Of a stretch of 64,000 bases of DNA, positions 54,744-63,788 are shown in pieces. The notes under the pieces were generated by a model. The model was given only the letters and a program-made list of their open reading frames with translations, made no database searches and was not told the origin of the DNA. The first letter of the stretch is position 1. Each line of letters starts with the position of its first letter. Source of the stretch: Flavobacterium aeripolare (GTDB taxonomy: Bacteria > Bacteroidota > Bacteroidia > Flavobacteriales > Flavobacteriaceae); assembly GCF_013294025.1 (NCBI RefSeq), contig NZ_JABSNL010000005.1:1-64000 (forward strand), in the 5' to 3' direction. A program made the translations under genes and the position numbers.

Positions 54744-56570
54744 TTATTCTGCGAAATATATTTTAAATGTAGATCCAACACCTTCTTGACTATCGACACT
54801 GATTTTTCCGTTCATCGCCTCGAGTTGGTTTTTAGACATAAATAAACCTATTCCTCTAGCGTCATCATTACCGTGAAAAGTTTTGTACATACCAAATATT
54901 TTGTGACCATATTTTTCCATGTTGATCCCTAAGCCATTGTCTTTAAAGGTTAATATGGTGTTGTTCTTTCTAAGCTCATAACCTATTTCTAGTTTAGGTG
55001 GTCTATCAGTTGATTGATATTTAATGGCATTAGTGATCAAGTTGAGTAATATGCTGTCTAAATAAGCAGGAATTACATCAATAATCAGGTTATCAGGGAT
55101 CAAGTTTGTTATCTCAATACGGCTTGCCACTATTGTTTGGCTCAATGATTTAATGATTTTCTCAATCTCAGTTTTGATATTGACACCCGTGCGCTCGATA
55201 TTTACATTGCGTTGAATTGTAATAATGTCATTGAGATATTCGATCGTTTCTGCTAGTTTTAGTGTGCTATCTTTGAGGTAATCGGCATAAGATAACTTCT
55301 CAGTAATGTCATCTGTATGTTCCATAACATCTAATATCATCGAGAGATTGCTGGTGTGCGATCTAATATTGTGCGAGACGATATGAGTAAAATTGTAAAG
55401 CTTATTGTTCTGTTGATTAGTAAATTCTAATAAACTTTTCATCTCGAGTTCGCGCTCTTTTCTTTCGGTAATATCGCGGCCAACACCCACAAATTTAATG
55501 CATTCTCCGGTGCTGTCAAATAGGGGCGTAATGTTCAACTCAAACCAATATTCCTTGAGATGTTTATCGTAGTTTAGCAAACTAACCTTTACATTTTTTC
55601 TGTTTTTAATGGCAGCTCTGATGAGGTTTGTTTTATCAGGATTAGTCTTAGGACCTGAAAGCATATGCCCCGGTTTTTTACCTTCAAGTTCGATCAAAGA
55701 ATAACCAGTCAATTTTGAAAAGGCTTTATTGATCCACAAAATTTCTCCATTAGGATTTGTAATCACAATAGCGTCTGTTGTTTCCTCTGCTACAAGAGAT
55801 AGCATTGTGATATTTTCGTTTGCTTTTTTTCTTTCGCTAATGTCTCTAAAAAAACAGACTAAATACGTTTTAGAAAGCACATTGAATTTTTTTCCTGAAG
55901 CTATTTCTATAGGGATTCGCTCATTCAATTTATTTACAATACAGGTTTCTGTGACTGAATAGCTGTCTTTTCGCAATTGATTTTTATAGAACACGCGTAC
56001 TTCTTTCTTTTTATCGAAAGGGAAAAGATCGGCGTAGTGCATGTCTAGCAATTCTGCTTTGTTGTAGTGTGTGAGTTCGTGGAAACGATTGTTACAGTCT
56101 CCAATCAATCCCGTTTCTGAATCGATAATTACGATAGCGTCATTTGCACTTGAAAAAACAGATGAGAATTTCTCCACACTGTTTTTAAGTTCCAAAATTA
56201 GATTCTGCTCCTTTGTTATATCTTGAAAAGTTCCCACTAGCTTGCTTGCGAGACCGTTTACAAATTCGATTTCGCAAACACATTCTATATGTTTTAAATT
56301 ATTTCTTTCGGTGAATATTTCAAATTTATCGTTGAATGAAATTCCGTCATTTAATGCAGCTGCAAGATAGTTTTGTATGCGATCGCGACTTTGCCCTTCA
56401 GTATAAAAGCGCAGTCCATCTCCTAAAACAGGAATGTAATCATCTTTTACTTCGAGTATTTGCCTCACTACTGTGTCCCAATAGATTTTATTATCTTTTA
56501 AATCTATTTGCCATATTCCAATCTTAGCAGATTTTGCTGCTTTTAAATAAATATCTTGTGTGTCATTCAT
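54744..56570 (-). CDS. PAS-domain sensor histidine kinase
   Basis: 608 aa, cytoplasmic, with no signal peptide or membrane helix. Three PAS/PAC modules are visible with ends at TFQDITKE (about 120), CFFRDISERK (about 240) and GVGRDITERK (about 370). The histidine box THIVSHNIRSHTSNLSMI follows, then an ATPase domain with NLITNAIKYQ, FKDNGLGINM and GIGLFMSKNQLEAM. The HNIRSH-type box is a recognised flavobacterial variant. No regulator gene is adjacent, so its partner is unknown. It is convergent with parC. Confidence 0.93.
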   Translation of the reverse strand: MNDTQDIYLKAAKSAKIGIWQIDLKDNKIYWDTVVRQILEVKDDYIPVLGDGLRFYTEGQSRDRIQNYLAAALNDGISFNDKFEIFTERNNLKHIECVCEIEFVNGLASKLVGTFQDITKEQNLILELKNSVEKFSSVFSSANDAIVIIDSETGLIGDCNNRFHELTHYNKAELLDMHYADLFPFDKKKEVRVFYKNQLRKDSYSVTETCIVNKLNERIPIEIASGKKFNVLSKTYLVCFFRDISERKKANENITMLSLVAEETTDAIVITNPNGEILWINKAFSKLTGYSLIELEGKKPGHMLSGPKTNPDKTNLIRAAIKNRKNVKVSLLNYDKHLKEYWFELNITPLFDSTGECIKFVGVGRDITERKERELEMKSLLEFTNQQNNKLYNFTHIVSHNIRSHTSNLSMILDVMEHTDDITEKLSYADYLKDSTLKLAETIEYLNDIITIQRNVNIERTGVNIKTEIEKIIKSLSQTIVASRIEITNLIPDNLIIDVIPAYLDSILLNLITNAIKYQSTDRPPKLEIGYELRKNNTILTFKDNGLGINMEKYGHKIFGMYKTFHGNDDARGIGLFMSKNQLEAMNGKISVDSQEGVGSTFKIYFAE

Positions 56571-56867
56571 TGATAGGTCGTTTTGGGGTGCTATAAAATA
56601 GTATAAACCACATAATTTCTTATCTCTTTCAACCGTAGGTGGTTAGGAGTTATTACGAGATTTATTTGTACTAATTTATTCTTAATTACGGCTGCAAATT
56701 TTTTATTTTGCTATTAAAATCTTATCTTAAGTAAAGTTGAAATTAACAGCAGCTAAAAAACTGGTAACTATTAGTTTATAGAAGTTGGAATTAGTTATAC
56801 AATATTAGCGTTTTTTTTGATTTCTGCTTGTTATTATTTAATGTAAATTTGTAAAAAGAATTCATAT
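56571..56867. other. Divergent intergenic region, about 300 bp
   Basis: AT-rich sequence between the PAS kinase and the kinase-like gene. It carries a -7 element TAAATTTG at 56844-56851 for the plus-strand gene. I see no small gene or repeat in it. Confidence 0.5.
56844..56851 (+). promoter_or_regulatory. -7 promoter element of the kinase-like gene
   Basis: TAAATTTG matches TAnnTTTG. A TTG at 56817-56819 lies 24 nt upstream, just outside the 17-23 range; the gene starts 17 bp downstream. Confidence 0.45.
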
Positions 56868-57932
56868 ATGGAAGATACTTTTATTCAATTCAAGAAACCG
56901 TCGTACCCTATAAATAAAGCTTTGTTTGAATACCTAGAGCGTTTTGACCGAATCTCTAAGGTTTCAATATGCTATGATGATCTCTTGCGCTTTTCTGGTG
57001 CGATAAATGTTTATGATAAAGAGGATAATGATACGCTGTGGGCACGTGTTTTTTATAATGAATTTGAGCGCAATGAGATAGATTTAAATTTGAAAAAAAT
57101 CTATTCATTACTTCATTCTGATGGAAATTCAGATATTTTAAAATTCCTAAATGTGGATGCAATAGATTATTGCACTTTTGGGAATTCGAAGCCCTTTCGA
57201 ATAAAAGTAAGAAATATTTTAAATGATAATTACGTTCATTTTTATATTAAAAAAGCTGATGCTTCTCGTATTTACGGCTTAGAGTTAGAGCATATTTTAT
57301 CTCCAGATAAAATTAACTTTTTAGTATATGAAGATACATTAATTGAGGAGCATATTATAGGTATTCCTGGTGACGTTTTCATGGATACCTTACTGAAAAA
57401 ATGTACAGAAACAGAGAAATCCCAAATAGCTAAAGAGTTTGTTAAGTTTAATGAGCGCTGCATGATTAGACTGCTAGGGGATATGCGTGCCTATAATTAT
57501 GTTATCGTACCTATTCACGATTTTGATCAGGTAGTGTACAAAATTAGACCTATTGATTTTGACCAGCAGTGCTATGAGGGGAATTTCAAGGTTTACCGTC
57601 CGCAGTTTTTCAAGGAAAACTATCCTATGGTACGTTTAGTCAAGGAGAAATTACAAGAAAGTTCGATAGAACAATATAAGAACGAAGAAAGAGCGGTTCT
57701 AGCTAAGAGAATTTTATCTGCAGAGACTAGAATTAAACGTATTCTAAAAATCTTAGGACAGGATAACATCGCTCCCGAAGAACACATTACGCAGTTAAAA
57801 ATGGATCTATATCGCTATACAAATGATCTAAATTTCAAGAATGCTAAGAAAATGGGGAATGTGCTAAGTGCTGCATTTAGATTTGTTACGCGTAATTATA
57901 AGAATACAAATTTATTTAAACCAGGTTTTTAA
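56868..57932 (+). CDS. Uncharacterised protein with kinase-like catalytic motifs
   Basis: 354 aa, cytoplasmic, with no signal peptide. I know of no named function. The order of motifs resembles an aminoglycoside-kinase-like fold: a possible ATP-binding lysine in HFYIKKADASRIYG (K128/K129) and an acidic helix around ELEHIL. A hinge-like EDTLIEEHIIGIPGD (155-169), a catalytic-loop-like LLGDMRAYNYVIV (D205, N210) and a metal-site-like IRPIDFDQQ (D230) come next. The C-terminal 120 residues are helical and basic. The kinase reading rests on motif order only. The next gene, 33 bp on, is probably co-transcribed. Confidence 0.85.
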   Translation: MEDTFIQFKKPSYPINKALFEYLERFDRISKVSICYDDLLRFSGAINVYDKEDNDTLWARVFYNEFERNEIDLNLKKIYSLLHSDGNSDILKFLNVDAIDYCTFGNSKPFRIKVRNILNDNYVHFYIKKADASRIYGLELEHILSPDKINFLVYEDTLIEEHIIGIPGDVFMDTLLKKCTETEKSQIAKEFVKFNERCMIRLLGDMRAYNYVIVPIHDFDQVVYKIRPIDFDQQCYEGNFKVYRPQFFKENYPMVRLVKEKLQESSIEQYKNEERAVLAKRILSAETRIKRILKILGQDNIAPEEHITQLKMDLYRYTNDLNFKNAKKMGNVLSAAFRFVTRNYKNTNLFKPGF

Positions 57933-57964
57933 TCCTGCTCAAATTACAATTGATTACACCAGTT

Positions 57965-58849
57965 ATGAAGAGTTATATTTACATGATTAGCAGTTCTATT
58001 TTGTTACTTGCCTGCCAGCAGGATACTAAGAAAATTAAGACAGTTTACAAGTTTCCTAAGAGTTTAAAGGAGGTTTCTGGAATTACGTATAGTAATGATA
58101 CAAAAACGTTATGGACACTTGAAGACAGCGGTAATGCTAATAAAATCTATGGTTTAGATAGTCGCGGAAAAATAAGTAAAGAAATCACGATCTCAGGAAC
58201 AAAAAACGTAGACTGGGAAGATTTAACAAAGGACAAAGAAGGAAATCTATACATTGGAGATTTTGGGAATAACAACAATGATAGAAAAGATTTGTGTATC
58301 TATAAGTTGAGCAAAGATAAACTGTCTCGAGAGCATTTTAAGCCAGAGTATACGGTGAAATTCTACTATCCAGAACAAAAGAATTTTCCACCGAGTAAGA
58401 ATGACTTACTATATGATGTAGAGAGTTTCTTTGAATATAAAAACAACTTTTACTTGTTTACTAAGAACCGAAGCAAGAATTTTGACGGAACCACCTATTT
58501 GTATAGAGTTCCTAATAAAGAAGGGAATTTTAAAGCGAAATTATTAGGTAGTTTTAAAGCCGGCAAAACATTTGATACCGCCGCTATCACTAGTGCTGAT
58601 ATAAGCCCCAATGACTCAAAAGTAGCACTCTTAAGTCATACAAGGGTTTTTATATTTGAAAATTTTAAAGCAGATAATTTTCTATCTGGAAAAGTTAAGA
58701 TCTTCAGTTTAGGACACAATTCTCAAAAGGAGAGTATTATATTCAAGGATGAAAATTCATTACTTATTGCAGATGAGAAAGATAAAAATACTGGAGGCTA
58801 TTTATATAGCTTAGATCTTAGGGAAGCCAAATTAGAATCCCAACCCTAG
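57965..58849 (+). CDS. Lipoprotein, SdiA-regulated/beta-propeller-like
   Basis: 294 aa from ATG 57965. The lipoprotein signal has lipobox LLAC (cysteine at residue 17). The mature part begins KTVYKFPKSLKEVSGITYS, then TLWTLEDSGNANKIYGLD and VDWEDLTKDKEGNLYIGDFGNN, a pattern of short propeller blades like SdiA-regulated and esterase-like phytase families. It probably binds a ligand or partner on the outer or inner membrane surface. Its last 18 bp overlap the end of the convergent phosphatase-barrel gene. Confidence 0.87.
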   Translation: MKSYIYMISSSILLLACQQDTKKIKTVYKFPKSLKEVSGITYSNDTKTLWTLEDSGNANKIYGLDSRGKISKEITISGTKNVDWEDLTKDKEGNLYIGDFGNNNNDRKDLCIYKLSKDKLSREHFKPEYTVKFYYPEQKNFPPSKNDLLYDVESFFEYKNNFYLFTKNRSKNFDGTTYLYRVPNKEGNFKAKLLGSFKAGKTFDTAAITSADISPNDSKVALLSHTRVFIFENFKADNFLSGKVKIFSLGHNSQKESIIFKDENSLLIADEKDKNTGGYLYSLDLREAKLESQP

Positions 58850-61800
58850 ACCAAATGTGAAACGGCCTTGATCGTCAGCACTTTTAAAGTATGCGATTCG
58901 GGCTGTTATAAGGTCTAAACCGTTTAGCCATAATCCGCCACCAATAGACTGGTGCCATTTATCTGAAGTTTCTCCATTTAACCACACGCGTCCATAATCA
59001 AAACCTCCTAAAATTCCGTACGACATAGGTATTACACTTTGTTTTATTTGGCCTATATTCCATCTTAAGTCTGTGCTTTGAAAGAAAGACTGATTCCCTA
59101 AAAAGCGTTCGTTTCTAAAACCTCTTAGGTCATAATCGCCTCCTAAGGTGGCTCCTTGATAAAACTCAAAGTTGTTATTTAAAATTGCTTTTCCTTTTAG
59201 TAAAGTGGCTAAAACTAATTTTCCGTTTGCATCAATTTTGTGATTAAAATTAATTTTAGATTCGATGGTTGGAAAATTTCTCTTAGTATCTTCTAAGTTC
59301 ATTTTCCAGCTTCCTGTGATTGAAAAACCCATTCCTATCAAGGGGAATGCCGCGCTATCAGCATTGTCAAAACTATATTTAACGCTAGCTCCAGCAAATA
59401 ATTGATTCTCAAATACATTAGGATTCACCGCATTTGCAATCCCAATAAAACGATCGTTTGTACGCTGAACATCATAATTTTCAAATTCAGTTTTGATATT
59501 TAAGACGCTTCCATTTTTTCCTAATCTAGTGATCTGTGGAGCAGCTTTTATCATTCTTATCTTGACTCTGTTGTAATCTTTACCTTGTGCTTCATCATCA
59601 TTGATTGTATTGTTTCCGTACCCAAAAAAGTTAACTGCAAAGTTGGGACTCGTTATTTGTGCGGCTAAGTCAAAATCAAAATCTTTGATCATTTTTGGAA
59701 CACTTAAATTATAAAGCAATTCAAACCCTGCTGTTGCAAAGTAGTAATTTGCTTTAAAAGTATGCTTTCTGGTGTAGGGATCAAGTTTGAATTTATTTAC
59801 AGTATAATTTGCAACAATTCCTATCTTAACGCCATCATCAGGATTGAATCCCATTGTTGGTAACCCACCAAAAACATTGTATTTAGGTTTTCTATAATCG
59901 TAGAGTATTGTTTCATAGTTATCTGTCAAAGATTTCTTTGTTTTGGCATCAACATCATAGGTGTTGTCTTTAGACTTAAAATCTACTATCTGTACTTTTT
60001 TACCATCTTTAACATTGTAGATGTCATTATTTTGACCACCTATTAATCGCAATTTAATTGATGAATTAGCTTTTCCAGATACGTCAAATACATCGTCATC
60101 ATCTAACCCATAAAACCACATGTTTTTAGTTTGTTTTCTAGTATAAGTATTGGTGTACTGTAACTCCTCACCATCTTTTTTCAAGCGAGAGACAGTTACT
60201 GTTATTTTATTTTTATCTGAGCGATCAATTTTAAAACGATCTTTCTTGTTAGTACCTACAATCAGAACTCTTTTTTGGAGCACGTCAAAGTATTCACTAG
60301 CATATTTAGTTAGTTTTTCTCTTCGTAGTTTTAAATTTTCCTTAATTCCCTCTATGGTTTTGTCTTGAACCTCTTTTGGTAAATTATCAAACGCGCCATC
60401 TATATCTGGATCTGTTAAATTCTTTTCAATAAATGCTGCTTGTTTTATCCAGTCTTTTTCTGTGGCTGTCTTTAAAAAAGCTAAATCTAAGGTATAAGCT
60501 TCTCTATTTAACCATTTTACACTACGTATGTCTTTCTTAAAGGTTTGCATATGGCGAACAGCTGGAATATTCATTAATATAGCTAGTAATGCACCATCAT
60601 ATTTAGGAAAGACTTGATCACGATCTCTAGGTATCGGTCTATAAATAACTTTATCTCCCTTTTTATATTCACCCCATCTCCATTGATCATAGTGGCGATC
60701 CCAATCTCCTAAAAGCATATCAAATAAGCGCGCTTTGATATATTCATCTTCATCGATTACATATTTTTCGTCCTTGCGTAGATTTTCTAATACCTCATTT
60801 GTGCCAATAATATCTGTTGGCTTTTCGCCAAAAATAGCAAGGTTTTTTTGTTCTTTAGAAGGACGCTCTTCCACTAGGTATAACTCGTCACCAAAAGCGG
60901 CATTAAATTCTCCTAGTTGATTTTGTTTTGGAATATAATATAACAAAGGGTTAGTATGAGATATACCAATCTTCTCTGCTAAATTACCCACAGCTAACGG
61001 GGCATAAGGATGTGCGGTGGTGTAAAAGTCGTATAAAAAGTCTTCAGCTACAGTGTTTTTAAAACGATCTTCAACATATTGATCTTTGAACGCTACGCTT
61101 TGTAAAAAGCGAGAAACACTCTTTTTTACAGCTCGCATTACATATTCTTTACCATTGTTATCCTCAAGGCGTAGCGATCGCGATTGATGTCCTCCACCAG
61201 CAATGGTAGGATGTACGCCACCATAAAGTTGATCTAAGCTAATCGTTTTTGCATTTATAAGTTGGCCATAATATTCTCTGTAATGTTTTCCAAAGAGCAA
61301 AGAATGCAGCCAGCTTTTATCAACCATATCTGCTGTATAGACTGACGTTTCTTTATTTGCAGCAAAGCTTTTAGCATAATCTAATGTTAATTTTGTCTTT
61401 AGAAATAAGATCGTTTTCTTAAAAAGAACTGTTAGTTCGTCATTCTCTTTTCCTGAGTAAGCAACAGTAGCTTTACCATTATCGTATAAGTCTAGAGTAG
61501 CAAATCCATTTTTACCATATGAAAAGTCATTAGGGTAAACAGCCTTCGCAGCCTGTGTTTTAGAACCAGCACCACTTATAATTTGTTTGATATTGTCTTT
61601 ATCAATGTACTGCAAGTTGTGATCGTGTCCAGAAACCACAATGACATTATCAAAACCCTTTACTAAGGTTTGAATGCGATCACTTAAGTTACGGTATTTT
61701 TTATTTTGAATATCTTGCGGACTAATTCCTGATGTTTTACGCAACAAGTTCATGAAAGATCCTATAAGTGGTAAAGGAATAGGTTGTTCTAGTGGGAACA

Positions 61801-62536
61801 ATTGTTGTTTTAATGAGAATTGCCCACCGTGACTTCCATTACTCATTAATGGGTGGTGCAAGGCAAGAACTACTGTTTTGTCTTTGTTTTTACTTAAAAG
61901 ACTTTCTAATTCAGATAAAAAATCTTCACGTGTTTTAATGTCACAATTGTCATTTATAGTAGGGATTTTATCCCAATCTTCTAGAAACCATTGACTGTCG
62001 ATGGTGATTAAGGTAACTAGACTATCAATTTTAACATCATCGATTGCACAAGTTTTTTTAGGTAAAAAAGCTTCTTTGTTCTTCAAGTAATCAGTGATAA
62101 AATCAGCTTCTTTTTCAAGCCCTTTAATGCCACTATACCAGTCATGGTTACCTGGGATAAAAATCGTATTCCCTTTAAAACCTTTAGTAAGTTCTAGTTG
62201 TGAAAGTAATTTATTCTCTGCGATGTCATGATTTTTTTTGTCACTTTTGTCAGGCATTCCTTTTGGGTAAATATTATCACCTAGAAATAGCAACGTAGTA
62301 TTCTTATCGGCTGTTTTAATCTTGTCATGAAACAGTTCAAGAAATTTTTTAGGCTCAGCTTGATCTGCATTCCCAGCGTCACCAATTAAATAAAAACGGT
62401 GTACAATTTTTGCAGTATCTTTCTCGTTAGTAGGAACTGGATTTTCTACGTTTTTACCATATTGCACGTGCTTAGTCGCACATGCTTGCAACATCAAGAT
62501 TGATATTGGAATAAATAACAATATTTTAGTTTTCAT
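58832..62536 (-). CDS. Lipoprotein fusing calcineurin-type phosphatase, kinase-like domain and outer-membrane barrel
   Basis: 1234 aa from ATG 62536. The lipobox LQAC anchors C19. Residues about 42-320 are a metallophosphoesterase: FYLIGDAGNADQ, FLGDNIYPKG, IPGNHDWYSG, ALHHPLMSNGSHGG, SGHDHNLQY. Residues about 440-700 look like a Fam20/CotH/HipA-type kinase: KEYVMRAVKKS, DELYLVEERP as hinge, LLGDWDRHYDQW (D611-H615) and PIPRDRDQVF (D638). Residues about 870-1234 form a surface-antigen (Omp85-like) barrel ending in FTFGLGLGF. It likely sits in the outer membrane with both enzyme-like domains in the periplasm. The kinase reading is inference from motifs. Confidence 0.93.
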   Translation of the reverse strand: MKTKILLFIPISILMLQACATKHVQYGKNVENPVPTNEKDTAKIVHRFYLIGDAGNADQAEPKKFLELFHDKIKTADKNTTLLFLGDNIYPKGMPDKSDKKNHDIAENKLLSQLELTKGFKGNTIFIPGNHDWYSGIKGLEKEADFITDYLKNKEAFLPKKTCAIDDVKIDSLVTLITIDSQWFLEDWDKIPTINDNCDIKTREDFLSELESLLSKNKDKTVVLALHHPLMSNGSHGGQFSLKQQLFPLEQPIPLPLIGSFMNLLRKTSGISPQDIQNKKYRNLSDRIQTLVKGFDNVIVVSGHDHNLQYIDKDNIKQIISGAGSKTQAAKAVYPNDFSYGKNGFATLDLYDNGKATVAYSGKENDELTVLFKKTILFLKTKLTLDYAKSFAANKETSVYTADMVDKSWLHSLLFGKHYREYYGQLINAKTISLDQLYGGVHPTIAGGGHQSRSLRLEDNNGKEYVMRAVKKSVSRFLQSVAFKDQYVEDRFKNTVAEDFLYDFYTTAHPYAPLAVGNLAEKIGISHTNPLLYYIPKQNQLGEFNAAFGDELYLVEERPSKEQKNLAIFGEKPTDIIGTNEVLENLRKDEKYVIDEDEYIKARLFDMLLGDWDRHYDQWRWGEYKKGDKVIYRPIPRDRDQVFPKYDGALLAILMNIPAVRHMQTFKKDIRSVKWLNREAYTLDLAFLKTATEKDWIKQAAFIEKNLTDPDIDGAFDNLPKEVQDKTIEGIKENLKLRREKLTKYASEYFDVLQKRVLIVGTNKKDRFKIDRSDKNKITVTVSRLKKDGEELQYTNTYTRKQTKNMWFYGLDDDDVFDVSGKANSSIKLRLIGGQNNDIYNVKDGKKVQIVDFKSKDNTYDVDAKTKKSLTDNYETILYDYRKPKYNVFGGLPTMGFNPDDGVKIGIVANYTVNKFKLDPYTRKHTFKANYYFATAGFELLYNLSVPKMIKDFDFDLAAQITSPNFAVNFFGYGNNTINDDEAQGKDYNRVKIRMIKAAPQITRLGKNGSVLNIKTEFENYDVQRTNDRFIGIANAVNPNVFENQLFAGASVKYSFDNADSAAFPLIGMGFSITGSWKMNLEDTKRNFPTIESKINFNHKIDANGKLVLATLLKGKAILNNNFEFYQGATLGGDYDLRGFRNERFLGNQSFFQSTDLRWNIGQIKQSVIPMSYGILGGFDYGRVWLNGETSDKWHQSIGGGLWLNGLDLITARIAYFKSADDQGRFTFGLGLGF

Positions 62537-62588
62537 AAATGTATTATCCGGAAACAATTTCATAATTTAGTAGTATAAAAATTTGTTT

Positions 62589-63788
62589 ATGACCCTTATC
62601 GCGCAAGCCAAAGATTTTGTTGGTAAATTACTCAAAGATAGCCTTTCTATTTCATTTACCTACCATAATTTCAACCACACTTTAAAAGTGGTTGAGGCCG
62701 CTACAATACTAGCAAAAGCAGAGGGTTTGGACGAATCTGATACTGAGATTTTATTGGTTGCAGCTTGGTTCCATGACACCGGTTATACCATGGGCTGCGC
62801 TAATCATGAACAATCTAGTATTACCATTGTTTCTAGATTTTTATTCGAAAATAATAAGGATCAAAACTTTATTGACGCTGTCGCGAAAGTGATTGAAGCT
62901 ACCATTTATGATCGTAGTCCACGTACGCAATTAGAGAAAATAATTAAAGACGCTGATTACTCCCATTTCGCCCAAGAAAATTATCTCACAGTTTGTGAAA
63001 AGCTACGAAAAGAGTGGGAGATTACAAATCAGAAATTTTACTCTGACTTAGAATGGGCAAAAGAAAACCTACACATTATCTCTCAATTTCACGTATATTA
63101 CACTCAGTATGCCTTAGAAAATTGGCAACCTATTAAAGAAAAAAACATCAAATTGATTCAAGAAAAAATTAATACCGTTACTGATAATGTGGTCCCAACA
63201 AATGATGCTGTTAAAGATAATAAAAAGAAGAAAAAAAAGTCTAATAAATCAAAGACGAGTAGAGGAGTAGACACGCTTTTTAGGATTACATTAAGCAATC
63301 ACACGCGTTTGAGTGGTATCGCAGATAGTAAAGCTAACATTCTACTTTCAGTAAATGCCGTAATTATCTCTATTGCTTTGTCTTCGATTATTCCCAAATT
63401 AGACAGTCCAAATAATAGTTACCTGATTATGCCTACGTTCATTATGTTGATGTTTAGTGTGATATCAATCATCTTTGCTATTTTGTCAACGCGACCTAAA
63501 GTGACAACAGGTACTTTTACTAGGCAAGATATCGAAGACAAGAAAGTCAATTTATTATTCTTTGGTAATTTTTTCAAGATGCCATTAGAAGAGTATGAGT
63601 GGGCGGTAAATGAGATGATGAAAGACGACAAGTACTTATACAATTCCATGATTAAGGATTTGTATTTCTTGGGATTAGTACTAGAAAAAAAGTACAGCTT
63701 ATTAAGAATTACCTATAATATCTTTATGATAGGTATTATTGTTTCTGTGATTTCCTTTGTAATCGCTTTTAATTCAATTCACGCTTAA
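62589..63788 (+). CDS. HD phosphohydrolase fused to PycTM (DUF5706) membrane effector domain
   Basis: 399 aa from ATG 62589; a TTG lies two codons earlier. The HD domain (about 1-200) has YHNFNHT, AAWFHDTGY (H62, D63) and KDADYSHF, giving a full metal site for hydrolysis of a phosphoester, perhaps a cyclic nucleotide. A linker with KDNKKKKKKSNKSK joins it to the DUF5706 domain with LSNHTRLSGIADSKANILL and three membrane helices (about 255-275, 290-315, 375-397). DUF5706 is the membrane effector of Pycsar phage defence. No cyclase is adjacent. It is divergent from the phosphatase-barrel gene. Confidence 0.93.
   Translation: MTLIAQAKDFVGKLLKDSLSISFTYHNFNHTLKVVEAATILAKAEGLDESDTEILLVAAWFHDTGYTMGCANHEQSSITIVSRFLFENNKDQNFIDAVAKVIEATIYDRSPRTQLEKIIKDADYSHFAQENYLTVCEKLRKEWEITNQKFYSDLEWAKENLHIISQFHVYYTQYALENWQPIKEKNIKLIQEKINTVTDNVVPTNDAVKDNKKKKKKSNKSKTSRGVDTLFRITLSNHTRLSGIADSKANILLSVNAVIISIALSSIIPKLDSPNNSYLIMPTFIMLMFSVISIIFAILSTRPKVTTGTFTRQDIEDKKVNLLFFGNFFKMPLEEYEWAVNEMMKDDKYLYNSMIKDLYFLGLVLEKKYSLLRITYNIFMIGIIVSVISFVIAFNSIHA

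Noticed and set aside
56868..63788. Complete Pycsar phage-defence operon
   Set aside because: A PycTM domain is present, but I find no uridylate or cytidylate cyclase gene in the window and the genes point in different directions.
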